From the NCBI GenBank assembly GCA_964588285.1, contig CAZPNX010000008.1:29214-93213 (forward strand): a DNA stretch of 64,000 bases. Direction: 5' to 3'. The first letter of the stretch is position 1; every line of letters starts with the position of its first letter. The notes beneath the pieces were generated by a model. It worked only from the letters and a program-made list of their open reading frames with translations, was not told where the DNA came from and ran no database searches. The translations under genes and the position numbers were made by a program. Positions 16,310 to 24,440 of the stretch are shown piece by piece. Source of the stretch: CAZPNX01 sp964588285 (GTDB lineage: Bacteria > Edwardsbacteria > AC1 > EtOH8).

Positions 16310-17203
16310 ATGCGCAAGCGGCAGCACGACGTAAAATTCATCATCTACCAGGCCCTCTATCTGGTGGTCATCGCCCTGATAACCGTCAAGGGGGCGGAGA
16401 TAGACCTCACCAAGGTGGAGAAGGCCGGGGCCAGCGACTCTCTGCGGGTGGCCCTGGAGCAGCGCCAGCGCTACAACGACTCGCTGGCGGCCGAGATCGC
16501 CAAGCAGGAGGAGGCGGCCCGCCGGATTCAGGAGGAGCTGGCCCGGAAGCAGGCCGAGGACGAACGCATCCGCCAGGAGATGGAGCGGCTTAAGAAGGGC
16601 TCCAAGGATCTGCCGCTATCGGTCACCCAGGCCTACATCCAGCATACCTGGAACCTGGCCAAGAACTCGGGCACGGTGGATGTCGAGATCTACGATCCCA
16701 AGGACCGCACCAAGCCCATCGTCGTCATCCCGCCCGGCCAGGAGAAACGGTTCGACCTGGGCGGCCAGACCGAGGTCATCGCCAAGTTCGGCATGAAGGA
16801 ACAGGCCATCCCGGTGGCCCCCAACAAACCCCCGGCCATCCGCATCGAGAAGATCACCACCAAGATGGAAGGCTCGCGCATCAGGCTGGCCGAGCTGCAG
16901 TCGGTGTCCTGCTTCAAGGTGACCATCGAGGACGAGCGTCCCGACCAGCTCAAGGTCTCGTTCGCCGGACCGGTGACGGCCGCCGGCCCCACCAAGGACA
17001 GCCGGGGCAACCTCATCTACTTCATCACCCCCAGCATCGCCCGGACCGAGGAGGCCTTCCAGTCGTGGGTGGACAAGCACGGGGACGCCCGGGAGGCCGA
17101 CGGCCGCTACAAGGTCAACTTCTTCCTCAACGTCTCGGACAGCCGCACCGGGGAAAAATTCCCGCCGACCGGAGGATCGATCTATTTTACCGACTTCAAG
17201 TAA
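16310..17203 (+). CDS. Single-TM coiled-coil periplasmic protein (GldM-like layout)
   Basis: A 297-residue protein of unrecognised family. A short basic N-terminus (MRKRQHDVK) leads into one membrane helix (FIIYQALYLVVIALITV). This is followed by a heptad-rich, Glu/Arg-rich coiled coil (about 35-95) and a beta-rich region (about 105-297) containing VDVEIYDPKDRTKPIVVIPPG and YKVNFFLNVSD. The N-terminal helix with Y-L-V-x-I-A-L is reminiscent of GldM, the periplasm-spanning partner of the GldL proton channel. GldM is usually longer (about 500 residues), so this is a resemblance in layout, not a family call. It lies 85 bases after the 4-TM gene and 85 before a secreted protein, in the same direction. 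Confidence 0.65.
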   Translation: MRKRQHDVKFIIYQALYLVVIALITVKGAEIDLTKVEKAGASDSLRVALEQRQRYNDSLAAEIAKQEEAARRIQEELARKQAEDERIRQEMERLKKGSKDLPLSVTQAYIQHTWNLAKNSGTVDVEIYDPKDRTKPIVVIPPGQEKRFDLGGQTEVIAKFGMKEQAIPVAPNKPPAIRIEKITTKMEGSRIRLAELQSVSCFKVTIEDERPDQLKVSFAGPVTAAGPTKDSRGNLIYFITPSIARTEEAFQSWVDKHGDAREADGRYKVNFFLNVSDSRTGEKFPPTGGSIYFTDFK

Positions 17204-17288
17204 AAAGATTTCTACCATGCTAAGAATCGGTAAAACGTTAAAAAACAGAAGGTAATTTCAAGCATATTAAACCGCTTCATAGGGAAAT

Positions 17289-18485
17289 ATGTTTCATCGA
17301 TACTGGATAACTGCGGCTATCTTCCTTCTCCTAACATCAGCCCTGCCGGCCCTGGCCCAGGAGGACTTCGAGGACGAGATCGTCCGTTACTACCAGATGG
17401 AGACCATGGACGACAGCCTCTTCATCCGCATCCAGGAGGAGGTCAAGATCGACCCGCCCAACCCCAAGGCCGAGATCGTGGTCGACCTGCGCGATCCCCA
17501 GAACCAGACGGTCACCATCCAGGGCACGGTTTTCCCCTTCTTAGCCTTCGGCCTGGAGACCAGGGCCCGCATCATGACCTTCCCCTTCAAGCTGAACCTG
17601 GAGGAGCAGACCACCTATACCAGCGTCTTCACCCGGGTCATCAAGAAGATCCGCTTCCGTCGGCTGGTGGAACCTCCCCATAAAAATCAAATACTCTCCA
17701 CCCGGGGCTATGTCAACCCCTACTTCCAGCTTTACGGCGGGGAGCGGCTGGGATTCGCCATCAAGCGCGACATCGGCTTTACCGTGGGCACCGGGACCCC
17801 GTATTCCGGGGCAATGGAGAGCGACCAGGTGGAGATAAACCTCCATGCACTGGGGGCCAGGGTGGGGATGATCACCGCGGCCTCGTTCCTGGTGGGCAAG
17901 ACCTTAAACCAAAGCCTGCAGGGCGACACCTCCGGCGCCTTCGTTTTAAACAAAGGCAACCGGATGCACCTTCATTACGCCACTTCGGCTCTGCAGGTAG
18001 CCTACGTCATTCCTCTGGGAAACTTCTTCGAGGTGGGCTACCAGCAGGTGTTGGAGGAGATGGCCGAAACCGATCGGGCATACATACTCCAGGACTCGGC
18101 CGACGGATACTCGCCCAAGATGATGTCCGGCTCCTATTTCAACTGGGAATTCCGCTATCCCATGCGCAACCAGGGCTCGACCCGGGCCAAGGCCTACTTA
18201 GCCTCGTACCAGAACGAGCTGCATCTGGGCTACACCGGCCGGGAGCTGGTGCTGGTGGGCTCCAACTTCGATTTCCGCTTCGACTTCATGTACCCCCAGA
18301 AGAAGGACCGGGAGCGGCCGCCCCAGCTGGCGCTGGAGCTGATGGTGCAGAAGATCGCCGAAGGCTGGGCCTCCAGCGTCATTTCAGTGGGGCCCTCGGT
18401 GATTGTGGGCCGAAACGATCGGGGGAAGCTGGGGGTGAACACCCTGTTCTTCAATCTGAGGGTGAAGCTGGGAAGCTCGCTTTAG
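17289..18485 (+). CDS. Secreted, probably outer-membrane protein of unknown function
   Basis: A 398-residue protein with a clear signal peptide (MFHRYWITAAIFLLLTSALPALAQ). Residues 25-125 look like a soluble domain (KAEIVVDLRDPQNQTVTIQG). From about residue 140 there are many alternating amphipathic strands (YVNPYFQLYGGERLGFAIKR; RMHLHYATSALQVAYVIPL), and the protein ends in a strand with a hydrophobic tail (FNLRVKLGSSL). This pattern fits an outer-membrane beta-barrel. It is the third gene of the cassette that starts at 15061 and may provide the outer-membrane end of that system. The family is not recognised. Confidence 0.65.
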   Translation: MFHRYWITAAIFLLLTSALPALAQEDFEDEIVRYYQMETMDDSLFIRIQEEVKIDPPNPKAEIVVDLRDPQNQTVTIQGTVFPFLAFGLETRARIMTFPFKLNLEEQTTYTSVFTRVIKKIRFRRLVEPPHKNQILSTRGYVNPYFQLYGGERLGFAIKRDIGFTVGTGTPYSGAMESDQVEINLHALGARVGMITAASFLVGKTLNQSLQGDTSGAFVLNKGNRMHLHYATSALQVAYVIPLGNFFEVGYQQVLEEMAETDRAYILQDSADGYSPKMMSGSYFNWEFRYPMRNQGSTRAKAYLASYQNELHLGYTGRELVLVGSNFDFRFDFMYPQKKDRERPPQLALELMVQKIAEGWASSVISVGPSVIVGRNDRGKLGVNTLFFNLRVKLGSSL

Positions 18486-18536
18486 GCGCTTTGCTCAGGA
18501 CGCAGATGAACACGGAGAAAACAGGATAGATTTCCT

Positions 18537-18562
18537 GCCCTTTCTGACCGCCCAGAAAGGGC
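18537..18562. terminator. Hairpin after the motor-like cassette
   Basis: GCCCTTTCTG and CAGAAAGGGC form a perfect 10-bp stem with a 6-base loop, 52 bases after the stop codon. No T-run follows, so termination efficiency is doubtful. Confidence 0.5.
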
Positions 18563-18572
18563 GAAAGAAGCG

Positions 18573-18698
18573 CTGGGGCTCAGGGCTCGATGTTATTCAC
18601 AAGGCTATTGCAAATAGCCGTGTTACTGTATTTTGATGCTCGATCGCATGGCCTCCGCTTTCGCTCCCGGCCGTGGACGCTCTCGCTCTGAGCCCCAG
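18573..18698. mobile_element. MITE-like element with 11-bp terminal inverted repeats
   Basis: CTGGGGCTCAG (18573-18583) and CTGAGCCCCAG (18688-18698) are perfect inverted repeats bounding a 126-bp non-coding unit. Inside it is a small hairpin (GGCTATT...AATAGCC). No transposase gene is near. A clear target-site duplication is not seen, so the mobile nature is inferred from structure only. Confidence 0.45.
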
Positions 18699-18705
18699 AC
18701 CCCCT

Positions 18706-18740
18706 CGCCACAAGGGATGCGTTGACCATCCCTTGTGGCG
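18706..18740. repeat. 14-bp perfect hairpin
   Basis: CGCCACAAGGGATG (18706-18719) pairs with CATCCCTTGTGGCG (18727-18740) across a 7-base loop. It lies 66 bases upstream of the WD40 gene start and has no T-run. It could be a transcript-stabilising structure or a repeat unit. Confidence 0.6.
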
Positions 18741-18805
18741 CAGGATGGTCGTTCTTGATAAAACTAGTTAGTTATGAACTGATTTTCCGATAGGTGGTTT
18801 TGCGC

Positions 18806-21469
18806 ATGTGTACGAGACCAAGGCCTGATTCGACTCCGATGTCGGACAGGCCTTTCTCAAAAATGACCCCGGCCGTTCTGGTTCTCTGGTCGCTCCTGGT
18901 TTCCGCCGCCTCCCTGGAGGCGGCCGAGGAGTCCAGGGTGCTTTCGGGCCACAAGGATTATGTCATGGCCGTGGCCTGGAGCCCGGACAGCCGCTATCTG
19001 GCCAGCGGCGGGTTCGACGGCACGGCCATAGTTTGGGACGCGGCCAGCGGCCGGGCCCTGCGGACCTTTGCCGGGCACACCGACAGCCTCACCGCGGCGG
19101 CTTTCGGGCCGGACGGCCGGGTATTGGCCACCGGCAGCTTTGACGGCACCGCCAAGCTGTGGGAGGTCTCCACCGGGGACGAACTGATAACGCTTTCGGG
19201 GCATACCGACTGGGTGATGGGGGTGGCCTTCCATCCGGACAGCGCCTGGCTGGCTACGGCCAGCTTCGACGGCACCGCCAAGATTTGGGATCTGCGCACC
19301 GGACGGGAGATTAAAAGCTTTGAGGGACACCGCGGAGGGGTCAACGCGGTGGCCTTCAGCCCGGACGGAAAGCTGTTGGCTACGGCCAGCGAGGACCGCA
19401 CCGCCAAGCTGTGGGACGTTCTCACCGGGGAGGAAATCCGCACCTTTCCCGGCCATGGCGACGCGGTACGCAGCGTGGCCTGGAGCCCGGACGGAGCCTG
19501 GCTGGCCACCGGCAGCAACGACCGAACGGCGGCGGTTTGGGATGCAGCCACCCGGCGCCAGGTGGCCAAATTTACGGGCCATAAGGGCTGGGTCTACGGG
19601 GTGGCCTTCAGCGCCGAGGGCCGCTACCTGGCCGCCTGCTCCGGCGACAAGTCGGTCAAGCTATGGGAAGTGGAGTCGCAATCATTGGTCCGCAGCTACG
19701 ACGGACATCGGGAGGGGGTTAATGCGGTGGCCTTCAGCCCGGATGGCTGGAGCCTGGCCTCGGCTTCGGACGACCGCTCGGTCAGGATCTGGCCCATACC
19801 CTTTCAGCCGGTTCGCCGTCTGCCGCCCGAGCTCTATGCCCAATTGGAGTTCAACGACGAGAACGGCGACGGCATTCTGGAGGCCTCGGAGACGGCTCGG
19901 GTCCAACTAATACTGCGTAATGAGGGCAAGGGCCCGGCCCAGCGGGTGCGAATTGCGGTCGAGGACGACCTGACCGATCCCGCCCTGTACACCACCGGAC
20001 AGAGCGTTAGAGCCATCGGCCCGGGCGGCCGCTGCCAGGCCTCCGTCATCCTCAGGGCCGGGATGGGGGTGAGGACAGCCAGGCACCGGATGCGGATTAA
20101 GGTCCTGGAATACTACGGCTACGACATGGACCCGGTTCACCTGGTACTGCAGACCAAGGCCATCACCCCGCCGGCCATAGCTTTCTGCGGATTGGAACTG
20201 GTGGAAACCGGGCCGGGAACGGCTCCCATTGCTGTGGACAGCGTTCTTTCCCCTGGGGAATCGGCCAAGCTCAGGGTGCTGCTGCAGAATAACGGTCTGG
20301 GGATCGCTCGGGGGATAAGCTACACAGTTCACACCACCAACCCCAACATTTTCCTGGGCGAAACCTCCGGAACACTGGGCGATATCCGTCCCGGGGAGAT
20401 CCGGTCCATTATGCTCTCCGTCAGCCCCAACAAACGGGTGGTGTCTTCCGGCGCCCTTCCCATCTATCTCACCATCCGCGATCGCATCGGCATGCTGGGA
20501 TTGACCAACATCCAGCTGCCTTTGGAGCTGGGCAAGGCGCCGGCGCCGCCGGTCTTCATGGCGGCCAAAGCGGAGAGCGCCGATGCCGAAAGGCTGGCCA
20601 GGTTCGAGTACCAGTCCCCCAAGTTCTCCATCATGCCCAGCGAGGAACTGTCTGTCACCAAAGTGGAGAGCTCGCGGGTGAGACAGCCGCAGACTTTGGC
20701 GGTGGTTTTCGGCATCGGATGCTACCGGAGCCTGACGGAAGTGCCGTACGCCGCCGGCAGCGCCAAGCTTGTCCAGCGGTATTGGGAAACCAGACTGGGG
20801 GTGGGGCGGTGTCTGAGCTACATCGATCAGGAGGCCTCGGGGCTGATATTCGACGAAATCTTTAATCCGGATTACGGCCGGCTGAAACGCGAAATGCGTC
20901 GGGGCTTCACCGATATCGTGGTCTACTACCGGGGAAAACTCCTGGCCAACCGGGAGCGCAGCGAGCTCTATCTATTTCCTAGCGACGGACGGCCCGAAAG
21001 GCTGGAGGCCGAAGGCTACCCCTTGAGCACCCTCTATGCCAGTTTGAGCCGGCTGGGAGCCGGGTCGGTCACCGTCATCATGGATGCGGCCGCCGATCCC
21101 GGGCCCAAGGTGCAGACGCTCAGGCTGGCCAATCCCAAACCCTGGACGGCGTTGCCGACCCAGTCAGCCATTGTCTCGGCTGCAGGAGAGGAACCGGCCA
21201 GAGCAACGGAGACGGTCTTTACCGTCATCAATGCCAGCGAGGGATACCTGCACGCCGCGCATCATCAGCCGTCCGAGCTGGGCCTTTTGACCTATTACCT
21301 GGCCGCCGGCCTGAAGGGACACGCCGATTACGATCAGGACCAACGGGTGACTCTGGGCGAGATGAAAAAGTATCTTACCGAAAAAGTGTCTGAAAAATCA
21401 TGGCGGATAACCGGTCTGCAGATGCCCGAGATCTACGGCGACGACGGACGGGTGCTGGTAGAATGGTGA
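18806..21469 (+). CDS. Secreted WD40 repeat protein with C-terminal caspase-like (C14) domain lacking the catalytic dyad
   Basis: An 887-residue exported protein. After a long basic n-region and a hydrophobic segment (VLVLWSLLVSAASLEAA) come seven WD40 repeats (about residues 45-335), each with a SGH/FTGH start and a K-L-W-D-type end; they form one beta-propeller. Next is an Asp-rich loop (DENGDGILEASE) and two beta-sandwich segments of the CARDB type (about 350-590). The C-terminal 250 residues follow the caspase-like fold: AVVFGIGCYRSL, then DIVVYYRGKL and VTVIMDAAADPG, and a final DYDQDQRVTLGEMKKYL. The catalytic His of the usual Y-x-G-H-G is Lys711, and the Cys of D-A-C is Ala762, so it is a pseudo-peptidase. 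The start at 18806 follows an AGGTGG; the ATGs at 18839 and 18863 are alternatives. Confidence 0.85.
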   Translation: MCTRPRPDSTPMSDRPFSKMTPAVLVLWSLLVSAASLEAAEESRVLSGHKDYVMAVAWSPDSRYLASGGFDGTAIVWDAASGRALRTFAGHTDSLTAAAFGPDGRVLATGSFDGTAKLWEVSTGDELITLSGHTDWVMGVAFHPDSAWLATASFDGTAKIWDLRTGREIKSFEGHRGGVNAVAFSPDGKLLATASEDRTAKLWDVLTGEEIRTFPGHGDAVRSVAWSPDGAWLATGSNDRTAAVWDAATRRQVAKFTGHKGWVYGVAFSAEGRYLAACSGDKSVKLWEVESQSLVRSYDGHREGVNAVAFSPDGWSLASASDDRSVRIWPIPFQPVRRLPPELYAQLEFNDENGDGILEASETARVQLILRNEGKGPAQRVRIAVEDDLTDPALYTTGQSVRAIGPGGRCQASVILRAGMGVRTARHRMRIKVLEYYGYDMDPVHLVLQTKAITPPAIAFCGLELVETGPGTAPIAVDSVLSPGESAKLRVLLQNNGLGIARGISYTVHTTNPNIFLGETSGTLGDIRPGEIRSIMLSVSPNKRVVSSGALPIYLTIRDRIGMLGLTNIQLPLELGKAPAPPVFMAAKAESADAERLARFEYQSPKFSIMPSEELSVTKVESSRVRQPQTLAVVFGIGCYRSLTEVPYAAGSAKLVQRYWETRLGVGRCLSYIDQEASGLIFDEIFNPDYGRLKREMRRGFTDIVVYYRGKLLANRERSELYLFPSDGRPERLEAEGYPLSTLYASLSRLGAGSVTVIMDAAADPGPKVQTLRLANPKPWTALPTQSAIVSAAGEEPARATETVFTVINASEGYLHAAHHQPSELGLLTYYLAAGLKGHADYDQDQRVTLGEMKKYLTEKVSEKSWRITGLQMPEIYGDDGRVLVEW

Positions 21470-21499
21470 AAAAAGATAAAGTTGCATCCGACGCTGCTG

Positions 21500-21525
21500 A
21501 TCCCCTCTTTTAACCAAGAGGGGAT
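21500..21525 (+). terminator. Terminator after the WD40 gene
   Basis: ATCCCCTCTT and AAGAGGGGAT form a 10-bp perfect stem with a 6-base loop, 30 bases after the stop. The tail is AT-rich but lacks a long T-run. Confidence 0.65.
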
Positions 21526-21595
21526 TATATCATGACAGCGGGATAAGAGCGGCAAAGCGGTTTTTCTATTTACAGCCATAGAATTAAGGAATCTG

Positions 21596-22474
21596 GTGGT
21601 AAACAACGAAAAAAACAAGGTGTTGACCATATTAGTCCTGGCCCAGGTTGTCATCAGTGGCACCTACCTGATGGCCAAGCTGGGCCTACGCCAGTTCTCG
21701 CCGCTTTCCTTCGGCCTCTATCGCTTCCTCATAGCCGCTGCCGTCTTCGCCGGCCTGCTGGCGGCCAAAAAACAGCTGCGACTTCCTCAAAAAAAAGATC
21801 GCATCGCTTTCCTGTGGCTGGCCTTCCTGGTCGTCCCCTTGAACCAAGGGCTTTTTCTTTACGGCATGAAATATACCCTGGCCTCCCACGGGGCTTTGTT
21901 CTACGCCACCACCCCTATCATGGTGTTCGGGCTCTCTTGCCTGTTCCTGGGAGAAAGGCCGGGCCTGCTCAAGGCTGCCGGGATAGCTCTGGGCTTCGTC
22001 GGGGTGCTGCTGGTGCTGTCCGACCAGAGGATTGCCATATCGGGCGAAACCTTCAAGGGCGACGTCCTGATCCTGGTGGCCGTGGCCACCTGGGCGGCCT
22101 ACACCATCCTCAACAAGAAGATGCTGGTCCGCTATCCCCCGCTCTATGTCACCGGGGCCGGGCTATCCCTGGGATTCCTGATGTTCCTGCCCATCGGCCT
22201 TTACCCGGCCCTGCGCCAGGACTATTCGGCGATCAGCTGGAGCGGGGTGGCCTCCCTGCTGTATCTGGCCCTTTTAACCTCGGTGCTGGGCTACCTAGTA
22301 TGGAGCTGGGGCCTGTCTAAGCTGGAGGCCAGCAAGGTAACGGTGCTGTCCAACCTCCAGCCCGTTTTGGCGGCTCTTTTGGCCTGGGTTTTCCTGGGGG
22401 AGGCCATCACCCTGCGCTTCCTTTTGGGGGCAGCGGCGGTGGCGGCCGGGGTGCTGCTGACCGAGAGGGGATGA
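21596..22474 (+). CDS. EamA-family (DMT superfamily) permease
   Basis: A 292-residue, ten-helix transporter starting with GTG, with AAGGA 6 bases upstream. First repeat: VVISGTYLMAKLGLRQFSPLSFGLYRFLIAAAV. Second repeat: ILVAVATWAAYTILNKKMLVRYPPLYVTGAGL, ending with SNLQPVLAALLAWVFLGEAITLRFLLGAAAV. The conserved P-V-x-A-A-L-L-A-W-x-F-L-G-E stretch is typical. The substrate is unknown. It lies directly upstream of a broken TPR gene, with one base between stop and start. Confidence 0.9.
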   Translation: MVNNEKNKVLTILVLAQVVISGTYLMAKLGLRQFSPLSFGLYRFLIAAAVFAGLLAAKKQLRLPQKKDRIAFLWLAFLVVPLNQGLFLYGMKYTLASHGALFYATTPIMVFGLSCLFLGERPGLLKAAGIALGFVGVLLVLSDQRIAISGETFKGDVLILVAVATWAAYTILNKKMLVRYPPLYVTGAGLSLGFLMFLPIGLYPALRQDYSAISWSGVASLLYLALLTSVLGYLVWSWGLSKLEASKVTVLSNLQPVLAALLAWVFLGEAITLRFLLGAAAVAAGVLLTERG

Positions 22475-22475
22475 C

Positions 22476-23678
22476 ATGCCGGGACGGAGACGGTATTCGA
22501 TCAGGCTATTATGGGCGGGCCCCGGCGGCGGGGGCGCAGCTTATTTCCCGTATGAACTGATGAAGATAAAGGCAGAAGTTTTGGACAACGTGGGCAGATG
22601 GAGCCAGGCCGAGGAGCTGTACCGGTCCCAGCTTTCCTGGGCCGGACAAGCCGGACTGGACCTCTACCGGGCCGAAAGCCTTAACGCCCTGGGTTGGATT
22701 TGCCACCAGAGGAACGAAGACGACAGGGCGCGGGAGCTGATCATGAAGGCCCTGTCCATATACCAGTCATCTGGCGATGACGGCGGACAGGCCCGGGCCC
22801 ACAGCCAGCTGGGGGGCACCTATTATCAGAACGGCGACTACGGCCAGGCCTTGGAACACTACCGGATGGGTCTGGAGATAACGCGCCGAACGGGCGACCT
22901 GCTGGCGGAGGCCAAGACAATCAACAACATCGGCAATATTCTGGGTGAGCAGGGGGACAACGACGGGGCCCTGCAGCTTTATGGAAAGGGGCTGGAGGCC
23001 AGCCTGGAGGCCGGGAACGCCTATATGGAGGCCGTGGTCAGCGGTAACATAGGGGCGGCGCACTTCTCCAAGGGGGATTACCGCCTGGCCTAGGACTGGT
23101 TCACGCGGCAGCTGGAGTTGGGGGCGCGATTGGGAAACAAACTGGTCCTGAGCTCGGCCTTGGGGAGCCTGGCCGGGGCCAATCTCAAGATGGGGGAATC
23201 GGGAATGGCCCTGGAGCTCCTGGAGAAAAGGCTGGGGATCTCCGAGGAGATCGGCGACCTAAAGGGGCAGGCCTTGGCCTGGGACTATAGGGGCAACTTC
23301 CACTATACCAGGGGCGAGCATGGCCTGGCGGAAAGCGCCTTCAGGAAGGCGCTGGAGCTCGCCGAGAAGGCCAACCTAAGAACCCTGGCGCTCTCCGAGG
23401 AGATGCGGGTTCCGGAGATGGTGGTCGAGTGCCGGCTGCTGGCGACCAAAATACTATCGAGAAAGGATCGACCGGCGGCGGAGGCGGCCCTCAGGCACCT
23501 TCTTAGAGAACCGATGGACGACGAGCAGAGGGCCGAGGTTCACCGCATTATCTACGAACTGTCCGGTGATGAGGCCAGCCGCCAGCAGGCCCTGAAGGCC
23601 TACCGTAGGCTGAACGAGCGCAACCCAACCGAGGAATACGCCCAGATGATCGCCCGGTTGGAGAAGATCGGGCCATAG
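22476..23678 (+). pseudogene. TPR-repeat protein interrupted by an in-frame amber codon
   Basis: One continuous frame encodes tetratricopeptide repeats before and after a single TAG at 23091-23093. The upstream part (205 residues) has at least four TPRs with typical A-x-x-x-L-G-x-x-Y-x-x-x-G-D-Y-x-x-A-L-x-x-Y spacing. It reads GDYRLA just before the stop and DWFTRQLELG just after, where TPRs normally carry Gln, Ile or Leu. A CAG-to-TAG change would explain it. The downstream part (187 residues) continues with two or three more TPRs. The first 30 residues (MPGRRRYSIRLLWAG) look unlike a TPR and may be a remnant of a longer protein, such as the tail of an adenylate-cyclase-type regulator. It could be a true pseudogene, an assembly error or amber read-through. 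Confidence 0.75.
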
Positions 23679-23712
23679 GCGAATAATCGGCAATGATTAA
23701 GACATTGCCCGA

Positions 23713-23741
23713 TTGACAAAGCGAAGACCCTGTAATATCAT
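23713..23741 (+). promoter_or_regulatory. Sigma-70-type promoter positioned for a leaderless mRNA
   Basis: TTGACA (23713-23718), 17-base spacer, TATCAT (23736-23741). The ATG of the CsgG-like gene begins six bases later, so the predicted transcription start coincides with the start codon. No Shine-Dalgarno sequence is present. Confidence 0.75.
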
Positions 23742-23747
23742 ACTATC

Positions 23748-24440
23748 ATGAAGCCATTGAAGACGATCGTGGCGCTCCTCGTTCTGCCCTCGGCCTTGGC
23801 CTGCGCCCCAAAGGCCGTGACCCCGCTGGCGGAGGATACAGCCGGCCTGACCATCGACCTGCCGCCCTATGCCGGCAAAAAGCAGGTGGTGGCGGTGCTC
23901 GATCTCCAAAACCTCAGCCAGTTCGATGATCCGCGCATCGGTCGGGGGGTGTCCAATATGCTCATCACCGCTTTAGTGAGCACTGGCCGCTTCACGGTGG
24001 TGGAGCGCAACGAGGAGGCGCTCAAGAAGATCTTCGAGGAACAAAAGCTGGGGGCCAGCGGCGCCGTCACCCCGCAGACCGCGGCCAAGGTGGGCAGGAT
24101 GTTGGGCGCCAAGCTGGCGGTCATCGGCCAGGTCAGCGAGTTCGGCATCCGCAAGACCTCGGCCTTCGTGGGGGTGGGCGGCACTAAGACCACCACCACC
24201 CGGGTGGTGGTGGACGCCAGGATGGTGGATACCGAGACGGCCGAGATGGCGGCGGCGGCCTCCGGCATCGGCACCGCCAGCACCAGCACCAGCGGGGTAG
24301 CCCTGACCTACGAGTTCGGCACCGCCGGGTTCGACGAGACCACCATCGGCATGGCCACCCGCCGGGCGGTCAACCAGGTGGCGACGACCTTCGCCCAACA
24401 GTTCGAGATCAAACAGATGAGGGAGGGAGGAAAAAGATGA
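23748..24440 (+). CDS. CsgG-family lipoprotein
   Basis: A 230-residue protein with a lipoprotein signal (SALACAP) and a CsgG-type domain. Family segments are VVAVLDLQNLSQFDDPRIGRGVSNMLITALVSTGRFTVVERNE, then LGAKLAVIGQVSEFG, a variable membrane-loop region (about 140-175), and TIGMATRRAVNQVATTFAQ at the end. CsgG itself is a nine-fold outer-membrane secretion channel for curli. Many distant relatives outside curli operons act in other envelope roles. No curli genes are near. It overlaps the next gene by four bases (ATGA), so the pair is translationally coupled with a barrel-like protein. It has a good promoter whose start site falls on the ATG. Confidence 0.82.
   Translation: MKPLKTIVALLVLPSALACAPKAVTPLAEDTAGLTIDLPPYAGKKQVVAVLDLQNLSQFDDPRIGRGVSNMLITALVSTGRFTVVERNEEALKKIFEEQKLGASGAVTPQTAAKVGRMLGAKLAVIGQVSEFGIRKTSAFVGVGGTKTTTTRVVVDARMVDTETAEMAAAASGIGTASTSTSGVALTYEFGTAGFDETTIGMATRRAVNQVATTFAQQFEIKQMREGGKR

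Larger units (their letters stand above)
18486..18805. other. Non-coding interval rich in hairpins
   Basis: No gene is visible. It holds a 10-bp hairpin at 18537-18562, a MITE-like element at 18573-18698 and a 14-bp perfect hairpin at 18706-18740. Then comes the leader of the WD40 gene, with AGGTGG 8 bases before the ATG at 18806. Confidence 0.6.

Noticed and set aside
18794..18805. GTG start of the WD40 protein at 18794
   Set aside because: It overlaps the AGGTGG that serves as the ribosome-binding site of the ATG at 18806.
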